NCBI GenBank assembly: GCA_025800385.1
Contig: JAOXRS010000257.1
Location: 1 to 64,000 of the forward strand
Direction: 5' to 3'
DNA length: 64,000 bases
From: Candidatus Albibeggiatoa sp. nov. NOAA
GTDB lineage: Bacteria > Pseudomonadota > Gammaproteobacteria > Beggiatoales > Beggiatoaceae
Positions 43,354-52,992 of this stretch are shown here, piece after piece; within the stretch, counting starts at the first letter, position 1; each line of letters begins with the position of its first letter. The notes below the pieces were generated by a model that saw only the letters and a program-made list of their open reading frames with translations, searched no databases and was not told where the DNA came from. Made by a program: the position numbers and the translations under genes.

Positions 43354-45588
43354 TTAGAGCCAATTACCGATTAATAAGAACGGTGCCCAGAATACAGGGT
43401 GACGGAAATCACGTTGTTTAGCCAATGCAGCTTGTGAACGGCGCAACGCTTCGGCTTTCGTAATGCTGGTATCTTGCATATGCTTATAAAACTCTGTGAC
43501 CAATAATGCTGTCGCGGAATCATTCACAAACCATAAACTGGCTAATGCACTACGTGCTCCTGCTTTAATTGCAACCCCTGCTAAGCCTAATGCCGCACGT
43601 TCATCGCCTACCGCTGTTTGACATGCACTGAGAGTCAATAATTCAACCGTGCTTTCTCTAAACTCACTAAATGATAACATCCGTTCTAATCTGTCCATGG
43701 TGATTTTATCGTCATAAGTTAATAAGAATGTGTCTTTTGGATTAGGACTGAATTGACCATGTGATGCAATGTGGATAATCACAAAAGGCATTTCTTGTAA
43801 CGAGTCATTGACCTTGGTAATTGAAAACGCTTCATCCATTAATACTGAACTTTGTCTAAATAAACCGCGAATATTGCTAATTTCATCTGGTACGTTAGGT
43901 AATGCTGCGAATCCTTGTACACTTTCAGATAAGCCATTCAACAGAATACTTAAATTGTTACGAGGCAATGGACTAGGTGTGGTTAAATCTAAACTCGGCG
44001 TAGTCGCAATCGCGTATTTATCAATTAAGAACTGTTTTTTGTCATGCAACGCCCCTAATGGAATCATACGCAACGCACCATCAGGAATAAAAACCAATGT
44101 ATTAATTTCATGTTGATTTAACAAACTTTCCAACGGTCTAATTAACCAGTCATATAACTTCCAAGATTGGCGTAAATAACTACGGCGGGTTTTAATTTGC
44201 AGGTTTTGCTGAAAATCGACAATGGCTTGTTGCATCGTTTCCAAGTCAACAGGTACTGAAACTTGGTAAATTTTCTCATAAACACTTAATAATAATTCTG
44301 TGCGCTCTGGTAATAAAACAGGGTAGAAAACAGCAGTATTTTTTAAATGGGATTTTTCAACTTCAACAGGAGTTAATTCCTTAGCAGTGACACATTCATC
44401 TTGGAAATAATCTTGTAATTCTGCCACTTTAAGTTTTTCTACTGTATCAATTGCTTGAGACAAAAATTCTTGCTTCTCAGTTTCATCAGAGGTTAAAGCA
44501 GCTTTACGCAATAACACATCAGATAAACCAAAATAAACAGGGCGAATACGCTCTAAAAACACACTGCTGACATCACGTTGGCCATTGGATAAACCAGAAC
44601 GAATTGGCTGTAAATATTCTAAGGCACGGCGATAGGCTTCTAACGCGCCATCAATATCATTTTGAGCTATAAGAATGCGGCCACGTTGCCATTCCCAACG
44701 ATACTGCAAATCAGGCATTTCTTGAGATAAAAAGATTGCTTGATGGGTTAAAGACATCGCTTCTTGATAGCGTTTTGACTGCTCATATAATTGGCCAAGA
44801 TAGCCACGAGCATAAGCGGTTAAGCGTTTGTCATCGGCATTTGCTGCGAGTTTCAAGGCTTGTTGTAGAATGCCATAAACCAATGTTTGACTTTCTGGTG
44901 CGGATTTATGAATCGTCAAACCTAATTGACCTAATGACAATAATCTAAAAGTTTTAGTTGAGTCGTTAAATTGGGTTTGTGTATGCGCTAATGCCGTTTT
45001 TAAAGTTTCAATGCTTTGTGGAATGGCTTTTTGTTTTATGTAAGCCCGTACTTTATTTGCCAAGGCTTGGCTATAGAGTGTTTCATCCTGTTGTTCGCGA
45101 GCCAATGTAATAGCTTGGTCGTAGGCATCTTGCGCCAAATCATATTGCTTTTTCACACCATGAAAATTGCCTAAATTATTATAAACATGTGCAAGCAAAC
45201 TAGGGTGTTGAGTTTGTTGCGCTAATTCTAAACTGATTTCAATTTCGGTTTGCGCATTGTCTAATTGTTGAATCGCAAGATAGGCATCACCTAAACGACT
45301 ATGTAGTAATATTTTTTGTTCAGAAGATAAATTGTCTGCTTTCGTGCCCACTAAATATCTTAATACTTTAATAGATGCAGCATAGTATCCTTGTGCTTGT
45401 AAGCGGGTGGCTTGCTCTATTAAAATTTGCTCTTCGGACTGCTCCAAATCAAGATTTTCAATTAACCTCTTTTCCTGTAAGGCCATACTACAACTACCGA
45501 CAGTCTCATCCTGTTCTGAAGCAACAGCTTGCCCAACATTAAGCCAATACAAGCTTATTATGAATATAAAAAGATGTAGTAGTTTCAT
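43354..45588 (-). CDS. Exported TPR-CHAT protein
   Basis: A 744-residue protein. The signal peptide is about 1-23 (AVA before SEQ). Residues about 55-390 are TPR repeats such as AQTEIEISLELAQQTQHPSLLAHVYNNLG. The C-terminal CHAT domain (about 480-744) is a caspase-like cysteine protease fold. Its catalytic dyad is His610 in IIHIASHGQ and Cys656 in LTLSACQTA, both intact, followed by the AALGLAGVAIKAGARSALASLW motif and the terminal PVFWAPFLLIG. Most CHAT proteases linked to defence are cytoplasmic; here export is predicted. Target and trigger unknown. Isolated gene with a shared terminator. Confidence 0.88.
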   Translation of the reverse strand: MKLLHLFIFIISLYWLNVGQAVASEQDETVGSCSMALQEKRLIENLDLEQSEEQILIEQATRLQAQGYYAASIKVLRYLVGTKADNLSSEQKILLHSRLGDAYLAIQQLDNAQTEIEISLELAQQTQHPSLLAHVYNNLGNFHGVKKQYDLAQDAYDQAITLAREQQDETLYSQALANKVRAYIKQKAIPQSIETLKTALAHTQTQFNDSTKTFRLLSLGQLGLTIHKSAPESQTLVYGILQQALKLAANADDKRLTAYARGYLGQLYEQSKRYQEAMSLTHQAIFLSQEMPDLQYRWEWQRGRILIAQNDIDGALEAYRRALEYLQPIRSGLSNGQRDVSSVFLERIRPVYFGLSDVLLRKAALTSDETEKQEFLSQAIDTVEKLKVAELQDYFQDECVTAKELTPVEVEKSHLKNTAVFYPVLLPERTELLLSVYEKIYQVSVPVDLETMQQAIVDFQQNLQIKTRRSYLRQSWKLYDWLIRPLESLLNQHEINTLVFIPDGALRMIPLGALHDKKQFLIDKYAIATTPSLDLTTPSPLPRNNLSILLNGLSESVQGFAALPNVPDEISNIRGLFRQSSVLMDEAFSITKVNDSLQEMPFVIIHIASHGQFSPNPKDTFLLTYDDKITMDRLERMLSFSEFRESTVELLTLSACQTAVGDERAALGLAGVAIKAGARSALASLWFVNDSATALLVTEFYKHMQDTSITKAEALRRSQAALAKQRDFRHPVFWAPFLLIGNWL

Positions 45589-46137
45589 AAAGGGAGTTCC
45601 TGTTAAGTGATTCTGAGCTATTTCTTATGTTACTACATTCTCAGTTGATAGGGGTATCTTAATTATATAGTATGTTGTTTTATATATAAATATTATTGGT
45701 TTATAGTGTATTTCTATATTCTATAAAAATATTATTTTACACATAAATTTCCTCTTTAGTTAAAAGCAAAATCTTTATGGTTATTATAAAAATTAAAGTA
45801 ATAGTATTATCAGCCTTTGTTACACAACCATTTCCAATAAAATTGGATTATTATATAATGATTTAATTACCTTGTTTATTTAACTGAAATTAACGAAAAA
45901 TCTGTATTACATACCACTTATCGACTAGAATAAAGAATAGTTTCTAGCCATGCATATAATCTTTACTACATGGGAAGGGAATAAAAAGACTATATCAAAT
46001 AGTCTAAATTACATAATAATTACAGTATATTATGGCGCGAGTTGATAGAAGCTAAACTATTTATCCTTTTGTAATTAATACTTTTAAAGTAAATATTACA
46101 ATTTGTTTCATCAACCTATCTTTCTAGGAGTATCACC
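45589..46137. other. AT-rich intergenic region, divergent
   Basis: About 550 bases between the CHAT gene and a tiny membrane-protein gene. It is strongly AT-rich. I found no long frame, repeat or clear promoter pair. Confidence 0.4.
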
Positions 46138-46365
46138 ATGAGCATTATGGTAGGTCTTGCCATTTACTTTGTATTATTAATGATTGCTGTACCTTTATTG
46201 CTATGCTTTCTTCGTATTGGTCGTAATGAAGTTGAAGATGAGTTGTGCTTTTATGAGTTTGCACAGAGTGTAGATTCAAGAAAACAACTTAATACAACAA
46301 ACCCTCTTAGCTTAAAAGCATTAGCAGCAGAGCTTAAAGTAAGACATTATATTCCAAGGACATAA
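46138..46365 (+). CDS. Tiny membrane protein, unknown
   Basis: A 75-residue protein with one membrane helix (about 4-26, IMVGLAIYFVLLMIAVPLLLC region) and a mostly polar tail that begins with basic and acidic residues (LRIGRNEVEDEL). A near-ideal TAGGAG lies seven to eight bases before the ATG, which supports a real gene. No family is recognised. It is surrounded by long gene-free spacers on both sides and stands before the orphan V-ATPase subunit I, but 774 bases separate them. Confidence 0.55.
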   Translation: MSIMVGLAIYFVLLMIAVPLLLCFLRIGRNEVEDELCFYEFAQSVDSRKQLNTTNPLSLKALAAELKVRHYIPRT

Positions 46366-47139
46366 TCGGCAGGTACATATAAATATACTGTACTGTTGCA
46401 AGTAGTAAGAGCATTCGTTTAGTTCTGAAGTGAAAATTTTGGAAGTTGTAGACTTTAAGGTAAGTATTAAACTCTATATTTCTATTTTTTAGATACAAGA
46501 ATTTTTAATGCTCTTTTTCTACTGTTTTTTACAGCAATTATCTCACCTATTTGAGTTTCATCTTTATTAATTTCCCTAGTTATATCCAAATAGTGACCTC
46601 ATCTATCCGTTCAACCTATTATCTCTATCAATTTTCCATACAAATCTATTACCCTTTTTAATAATGATAAGGCCATCTATGGCTCACTATTAAAAATAAA
46701 GTGCTGCTAATAGTTGAAAATCAGTTATTAGATATAGATAAGAGCCAATCAATTTAGCTATCATTTATCAAAACTTACTATTTATTAATTTGAGCCAAAT
46801 ATGTCACAGTGAACCATACTTTGCTGCAAAAATTACTAAGGCTAAAAAGTATAGAAAAAATGATTGTATTGTGTAAATATTTATGTGTTATAACAAATAA
46901 TGTTAAAAAACCTTACAATTTTGAATATAAATACAGCGAAGAATTGATGCAAATAGCCTGATATACTTTGTTTTAGCACAATTTTATGATAAAAAAGTGG
47001 TGGCATTTGTTTTGCTGTATGAACTACAAATGTGGCGGGTTTTATCTATTATTAAAGGCAAATATTTACACCTAAATTCAAGGGTAATTCTCGGTGCAAC
47101 TGATGCTCACTCTATGATTTTAATGATTTGAGGTGATCT
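46366..47139. other. 774-base AT-rich intergenic region
   Basis: No convincing open frame is present. AAGAGCATT (46407-46415) is complementary to AATGCTCTT (46507-46515), which is followed by TTTCT; this could close a structured RNA of about 110 bases. Near 46999-47026 CATTTGT pairs with ACAAATG, a seven-base hairpin without a T-run. Otherwise only AT-rich DNA. Confidence 0.4.
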
Positions 47140-49044
47140 ATGTTTCAACCTGTTTCTATGCAACGCATCTACCTCAAGCTCCTGTCTGAGGATACGCAAC
47201 CAGCCGCACAGATTTTAGCTGATTTTGGTGTATTAAATACTGAACAACTAGAGCCTGAATTGATTGAACCTTCATCTCACCACTTAGAACAGGGTTTTCA
47301 AGCAGCTTTTTATAATGCTCGAAATCACTTAGATAATATTTTATACCATTTGCCTTTTACAGCACCAAAGCAAATATATCCATACAAAACTATTGCAATT
47401 ACTGATTTGACAAATATTGACAAACAATTAAGTGTCATATCACAACAAATATCTGTACTAGAAGAGAGACAACACCAACTAACTGGGCAACAAACAGACT
47501 CAGAGCAGTTATTAGCCACCTTAGAGAAATTTTTAAATTTAGATATTGATTTAGGTTTATTGCATAAAAACAAGTGTTTTTTAAATTTACACATTGGGAT
47601 TGTTAAAGCAAGTCATTTGCAAAAACTTACTGAGGCAGCTGCTAAAGCACACCATTTTGTTAATGTATTTCACCGTGTTGATGAAACAGCTTATTGTATT
47701 GTGGCTGGGTCTTTAGATCATGCAAATCAGATTTCTATGGTCTTAAATTATGCAGAATTTCACCCGTTACAACTACCCTTGGAATTTCATAACTGCCCAA
47801 AACAAATTCATGATGAACTAACCCAGAAGTTGAAGCAGCTAAAAAAAGAACTTCATACTGTTCATCGACAATTCTTACAAATGGGTGAGCAATATCAAGA
47901 TATCTTAGCCCAAGCTTATGCCTTGTTACACCAAGCAGCTCCCTATGCCATGATAGCTGACAAAGTGCGTGGTCATGGTGAATTAAGTGTAATTACAGGC
48001 TGGATTCCTCGGGAGGATTTAATTGCATTGGAGGGCTTTTTAGCACAAAAATTGAATTGTCCTTATGTACTGGATAGCCGTCAGCCCCTACCTGAAGAAC
48101 GTGCCCAAGTCCCCTCCCTCATGCGTCAGTCCAACTTTGTACAAATGTATCAATCATTGATGCAGAGCTATGGCATTCCACGTTATGGTGAGTTTGACCC
48201 AACTTCCCTATTTATGGTGATGTTTTTATTGATGTTTGGAGTGATATTTGGCGATGTTGGCCAAGGGGCAGTTATTGCAGGCTTTGGCTGGTTGATGCGT
48301 GATAAATTGAAACCATTTAGCCTATTTTTTATGATTGCTGGGATATTTTCAGTTATGTTTGGCTTTTTGTATGGCAGTGTATTTGGAATCGAAGATACAA
48401 TTATTCCCACACTGTGGATTTCGCCATTACATCAACCGTTTTATATATTGCAAATTGCTTTGTATTGGGGCATTGGGTTTATTTTGGTGATGACCTTGCT
48501 GAAGGCAATGAATAACTGGCGGCTTGGCCATCATACTGAAGCTATATTTAATAACAATGGTTTAGCGGGCATTATGTTATATTTAGGTGGCTTTTTCTCA
48601 TTAAAAATGTGGGTGGAAACCAGTGATTTTAGTCAATTACAACAGTTTTCAATTATTTTACCTTTATCTCTTATTTTAGCTTATAAATGGCATAAAAATA
48701 AACTGCCAATTGGGGAACAGATTTTAGTGACTTTGGTTGGAGGTTTAGAAGCTTTAATCAACTATTTAACAAATACACTATCATTTCTACGGGTAGCAGC
48801 CTTTAGTATAAATCATATTGTGTTAGCCATTGCAATTGTGATTTTGGCCAATATGATGGGAGAAAGCAGTTTAGAATACTGGTTTATGGCGATTTTAGGT
48901 AATATTATCATTATTTTACTAGAAGGCGCGATTGTTACAATTCAAGTCTTACGCTTAGAATATTATGAAGGCTTTTCTCGTTTTTTTAGTGGCAATGGGC
49001 GTTTATTCGAGCCATTGAAAACCAGTATTAAAGGCTCTGCTTAA
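47140..49044 (+). CDS. V-type ATPase subunit I (116-kDa subunit family)
   Basis: A 634-residue ion-path subunit of V/A-type ATPases. The cytoplasmic N-terminal part (about 1-340) has two coiled-coil arms, including IDKQLSVISQQISVLEERQ. The membrane part (about 345-625) has about seven helices. The junction motif YGIPRYGEFDPTSLFMVMFLLMFGVIFGDVGQG is the family hallmark. NTLSFLRVAAFSINH carries the essential arginine that meets the rotor ring. No other V-ATPase subunit gene flanks it: the next gene is convergent sbcC. It either completes a complex encoded elsewhere or is a stray copy. Confidence 0.92.
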   Translation: MFQPVSMQRIYLKLLSEDTQPAAQILADFGVLNTEQLEPELIEPSSHHLEQGFQAAFYNARNHLDNILYHLPFTAPKQIYPYKTIAITDLTNIDKQLSVISQQISVLEERQHQLTGQQTDSEQLLATLEKFLNLDIDLGLLHKNKCFLNLHIGIVKASHLQKLTEAAAKAHHFVNVFHRVDETAYCIVAGSLDHANQISMVLNYAEFHPLQLPLEFHNCPKQIHDELTQKLKQLKKELHTVHRQFLQMGEQYQDILAQAYALLHQAAPYAMIADKVRGHGELSVITGWIPREDLIALEGFLAQKLNCPYVLDSRQPLPEERAQVPSLMRQSNFVQMYQSLMQSYGIPRYGEFDPTSLFMVMFLLMFGVIFGDVGQGAVIAGFGWLMRDKLKPFSLFFMIAGIFSVMFGFLYGSVFGIEDTIIPTLWISPLHQPFYILQIALYWGIGFILVMTLLKAMNNWRLGHHTEAIFNNNGLAGIMLYLGGFFSLKMWVETSDFSQLQQFSIILPLSLILAYKWHKNKLPIGEQILVTLVGGLEALINYLTNTLSFLRVAAFSINHIVLAIAIVILANMMGESSLEYWFMAILGNIIIILLEGAIVTIQVLRLEYYEGFSRFFSGNGRLFEPLKTSIKGSA

Positions 49045-49062
49045 TTAAGATAAACAAGGAAG

Positions 49063-51774
49063 TTATCCCCAATGATAGGCTACAATGCTGCCACGTTTAT
49101 CAGTATTTTTAACGGTGAGATAATAATCTAATTCCTGTTTTAAATCATCCACATGGGAAATAATACCTACTACTTTATTTTCATGTCTTAGAGATTTCAA
49201 GGTATCAAACACTAATTGTAAAGACTCTTTATCTTGCGAGCCAAAGCCTTCATCTAGGAAAAAGAAGTTTTGTGTCGTTTGAGTGGTTTTCTGAATACTA
49301 TCGGATAAAGCCAATGCTAAAGATAAAGAAGCTTGAAAAATTTGCCCACCAGACAGAGTCTTAACACTACGCAACTGTCCGTCATTCATATAATCTCTTA
49401 CTTCAAACTCATTTTTATCATTCAATTCTAAACGTAGTTTTTGCTCGGTTAAACGAATAAACCGATCATTTGCGGCATTAACCAAATCTTGTAAAAAAAC
49501 GGTAGATACATAATTCACAAAACCACTACCATGAAATAGCTTTTTCAACGTATCAATATTGTGTGCTCGTGCTTCTAATTCGCCTAGTTCGATTTGCAAT
49601 TTCTGTTTTTTCTGCCAATCTATTTGTAATTGCTGAATTGTATGTTCAAGGGTAATAATGTTTTTCTTGTGCTGTTCAAGTCTATTTTCTAATTCGACGA
49701 CATTTTGTTTTGATAGCTCAAACTGTTCTGGGTCAAATTGTTGATCTTGAGTCTTAACTTGTAATGTATGCAAATGCTGTTGAACTGTATGTAATTGTTG
49801 ATTAAACTGATTTATTTTGGCACGTTCCACATCAATTTTTAAATCTTCAGATAAAATATGCTTAACTTGCTCAACAGATTGATAGTCAGTTTGTTGCAAA
49901 GCTTGGGTGATCTGTTGATCTAATATTTGCAGTTGAGTTTGATAGTTTTGCTCATAGTTTTTTAAGCTATTGATCTGGCCTTGTAATTGATTTGATTGGT
50001 TTTGTTGGACAGAAAATTGGTTTTGAGCCGAATGCAAAGTATTAGATTGTGTATCTAGCTTTTTTTGTAATTGTGCAATCTGCTGCTGCATCTGTTTTGA
50101 TTGGCTATATTGTTGCTCAATTTCAGATTCAGACAATTGTCGGAAATCAGGCCATATAAATTGCTTTTCATGTTCTGCTAAGCTATTTTGCGATTCTGTA
50201 TAATACTGTTGATTTTGCTGAATATGTTGCTGTTGTAACTGTAATTTTGTTGCGAGTGCTTGCAAATAAGTTTGCTGCTGCCGACAAAATCTAATATGTT
50301 GTTGAATGGTTTGTTTTTGTTGTTGGTAAGTGCTTAATTCTGCTATGATATTAGTTTGTTGCAAAGGTTTTGGATGTTTTATTGAGCCACACAATGGGCA
50401 AGCCTGACCTGCATGTAAATTCTGTGCATGTTCTTCTAATTTAGCTTTAATCGATAATTCATTGATATTTTGCTCAATATCTAATAATTGTGACTCAAAT
50501 TGTTGTATTTGAATTTGCACTTGATTCAATAATTGTTGAAAGTCCAAATTTTGCCAATCATCTTGAGTATAATGCTGTAATTGTTCAGATATTATTTTAT
50601 ATTTTTGTTGCTCAATTTCCGCAATACCTTGCTGCAATGAATGTAACTGGCTTTGATAATGAGCTGCTTGTTGTTGTAAGTTCTGCCTTTTCTGTAGCCA
50701 AATTTTAACCTCACCTAATAGTGTAATATCGGGCAATGCTTTTTGTAATTCATCGCGGGTTCGTTGTAATTGTTCAATCTCATTTTGTGCTTGATTAACA
50801 ACTTGTTGTGCTTGATCTGACTGGTTTTCTGCTGCAACTAACATTTTTTGTAAATTTTCTAATTGCTGAGTCAATTGATTAAGTTCTTGCTGTTTACTAT
50901 TTTGTTGACTGAGCAATACAGAGAATTGTTTATAACATATTTCATATTGAGTGATTTTTTGCTCTAATATTTCAAATTCTGTTATTTTAGCTAATAAACC
51001 TTGTAAAATCTGTTTTTGCTGCTGAATATCTAAGAAAAGTGTTTGTAGGGTTTGCTGCTGCTGGAACTGCTTTTGCTCTTGTGCTAACTGCTCTGAAGTT
51101 GCAGTTAATGCTTGTTTTAACTCGATCAATGCTTGCTTTTGTGTCAAAATATATTTGTCATCCACTTCTGCTAAATGTGTCAATTGCCCTTGAATTTGGT
51201 TTAATTTAGTTTTATTGGCTTTATCTAAATCTGCAGCCTTATCATATAAATCAAATCGCTGTAACCCAAAAATATCTTTTAGCATGGTCGTACGATCTTT
51301 TGGAGCTAACTGTAGGAATTCTTGGAATTTACCTTGGGGTACAATAATGGTGCGTTTGAAATAATCGTAGCTTAAACCTAATAATTCGGTAGCACTGGTG
51401 GTCTTAATAGGTTTCCATTCTTTGTTTATTTTTTGATAAGCAGCACGTTTTAGCCCTGAAACCTCAGAAAAAACCTTTTTTCGCTTAGCTTGAGCAATAA
51501 ATTTATAATATTCATTGGAAAAAGTTTTAAACTCATATTCAATATACAAATTATCGACTTTCAAGTTCATCAGATTATAACTAATATTGCGCTTGCCTAA
51601 TTTTTCACATTCGCCGTATAAAGCCAGAGAAATTGCTTCTAAAATCGTAGTTTTACCACTACCAACTGCACCGAAAATACCAAACAATTTAGCAGAAGTT
51701 AGCTTTTCAAATTCAATTACTTGCTTTTTTTGATATGAATACAAACCCTCAATAATTAACTTAATTGGAATCAT
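49063..51774 (-). CDS. sbcC: DNA repair SMC-like ATPase SbcC
   Basis: A 903-residue Rad50-like ATPase that works with SbcD on DNA ends and hairpins. Walker A GAVGSGKTT is at 35-43. Two long coiled-coil arms flank a zinc hook with C459-P-L-C462. The signature LSGGQIFQASLSLALAL and Walker B NFFFLDEGFGSQD lie near the C terminus. The arms are unusually rich in glutamine, and the total is about 140 residues shorter than the Escherichia coli protein. The start overlaps the sbcD stop by 14 bases. Order is hrcA-sbcD-sbcC on the minus strand. Confidence 0.95.
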   Translation of the reverse strand: MIPIKLIIEGLYSYQKKQVIEFEKLTSAKLFGIFGAVGSGKTTILEAISLALYGECEKLGKRNISYNLMNLKVDNLYIEYEFKTFSNEYYKFIAQAKRKKVFSEVSGLKRAAYQKINKEWKPIKTTSATELLGLSYDYFKRTIIVPQGKFQEFLQLAPKDRTTMLKDIFGLQRFDLYDKAADLDKANKTKLNQIQGQLTHLAEVDDKYILTQKQALIELKQALTATSEQLAQEQKQFQQQQTLQTLFLDIQQQKQILQGLLAKITEFEILEQKITQYEICYKQFSVLLSQQNSKQQELNQLTQQLENLQKMLVAAENQSDQAQQVVNQAQNEIEQLQRTRDELQKALPDITLLGEVKIWLQKRQNLQQQAAHYQSQLHSLQQGIAEIEQQKYKIISEQLQHYTQDDWQNLDFQQLLNQVQIQIQQFESQLLDIEQNINELSIKAKLEEHAQNLHAGQACPLCGSIKHPKPLQQTNIIAELSTYQQQKQTIQQHIRFCRQQQTYLQALATKLQLQQQHIQQNQQYYTESQNSLAEHEKQFIWPDFRQLSESEIEQQYSQSKQMQQQIAQLQKKLDTQSNTLHSAQNQFSVQQNQSNQLQGQINSLKNYEQNYQTQLQILDQQITQALQQTDYQSVEQVKHILSEDLKIDVERAKINQFNQQLHTVQQHLHTLQVKTQDQQFDPEQFELSKQNVVELENRLEQHKKNIITLEHTIQQLQIDWQKKQKLQIELGELEARAHNIDTLKKLFHGSGFVNYVSTVFLQDLVNAANDRFIRLTEQKLRLELNDKNEFEVRDYMNDGQLRSVKTLSGGQIFQASLSLALALSDSIQKTTQTTQNFFFLDEGFGSQDKESLQLVFDTLKSLRHENKVVGIISHVDDLKQELDYYLTVKNTDKRGSIVAYHWG

Positions 51775-52990
51775 GTTGCTCTCCTGCTAATAATTCCGAA
51801 AATAAGTCTAAAATATCTTTATTTGGTGTTTGCCCATGTTTTGTATGAAAATAGCTCATAAACAAATGATCCATGTTATGAAAATTTTCTAAAATATGTT
51901 TGGTTTTATTTTGAGCTTGATCGAATAAATCTGTACTTTGTACATCTGGAATCACAAATAAGTCATCATATGCATCATGCAGAGCTTTTCTATCTTTAGC
52001 GGTTAAATATTGTTCGGTTTGTATCGTTAGTTCAACAATCATATTTTGCTGGGTTTTTAACCATTTCACTGCTTCTTTGACTTGCATAAAACGTTTTCGA
52101 ATCAATTTTTTCGGTGTTTTAAGCTCTATAGGTTTGATCTCTAACTGCTTATTTTGGTCAAATTCTAGCAAAATCACATATTTCTTCTGAAAAGATTCAG
52201 AAAAGCTATAGGCCAGTGGGCTACCACTATACACCACAGGACATATCAGGTTCTCGATGGTTTGAAATCGATGTAAATGACCTAAAGCCACATAATCTAA
52301 TTGCGGAGGTAAATTATTAGTGAAAACAGGCTCTGAAATTTGTTCAATGGGCTTTTCATTATCAGGCTCTTGTAGTGGATGTTTAGCCGATTGGTACATC
52401 AATAAATGACTGATTAATAAATTAATACTTTCTTCACTACAATGCTGATCCGCAAGCTGTTGCCATGATTGAGCAAGCATATTACGCACAGACTGTTTAG
52501 AATTGTCTGGGTTTAAATAGGTTTTTAAACGGAATTCATTAGCAAATGCAGTTAATAATAAACAAAGTGGATTTTTATTCGGCAAGGTAATTTTAATAAA
52601 GCCTTGTTCTGATTGCTCAACTTCAAAGCCTTGATAGGTTGAAAAAGTAGGAATATGCGTATGAGGATAGCCAACAAAAATAATGCCACTTTCATGGGCT
52701 AAAGCGTGAGGGGCTTCAATACGGTCAGGAGAATCATGATTACCTGCAATGGCGATAACAGGCCTTTTACCTTGATTACCCAGCTTTTTTAGTGTGCTGT
52801 AAAATAATTCAATGGCTTCAACAGGCGGGTTAAACGTATCAAATAAATCACCAGCAATAATCACTGCATCAACAGACTGCTGATCTACAATATCACAGAT
52901 TTCTTGTAAAACACGCTGTTGTTCAGCTAAACGTGAAATATGGCCTAATTTTTTGCCTAAATGCCAATCAGAAGTATGTAATATTTTCAT
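51761..52990 (-). CDS. sbcD: DNA repair nuclease SbcD
   Basis: A 409-residue Mre11-like nuclease, partner of SbcC. Phosphoesterase motifs in order are LHTSDWHLGKKLG (4-16), IIAGDLFDTFNPP (45-57), AIAGNHDSPDR and VALGHLHRFQ. The capping domain follows, with a C-terminal part that would meet the SbcC coiled coils. The start is two bases after the hrcA stop, so the three genes form one operon. Length matches the family. Confidence 0.96.
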   Translation of the reverse strand: MKILHTSDWHLGKKLGHISRLAEQQRVLQEICDIVDQQSVDAVIIAGDLFDTFNPPVEAIELFYSTLKKLGNQGKRPVIAIAGNHDSPDRIEAPHALAHESGIIFVGYPHTHIPTFSTYQGFEVEQSEQGFIKITLPNKNPLCLLLTAFANEFRLKTYLNPDNSKQSVRNMLAQSWQQLADQHCSEESINLLISHLLMYQSAKHPLQEPDNEKPIEQISEPVFTNNLPPQLDYVALGHLHRFQTIENLICPVVYSGSPLAYSFSESFQKKYVILLEFDQNKQLEIKPIELKTPKKLIRKRFMQVKEAVKWLKTQQNMIVELTIQTEQYLTAKDRKALHDAYDDLFVIPDVQSTDLFDQAQNKTKHILENFHNMDHLFMSYFHTKHGQTPNKDILDLFSELLAGEQHDSN

Positions 52991-52992
52991 AG

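Noticed and set aside
43354..45588. CHAT gene as part of a type III CRISPR (craspase) locus
   Set aside because: No CRISPR array or cas genes in the window, and the protein has a signal peptide.
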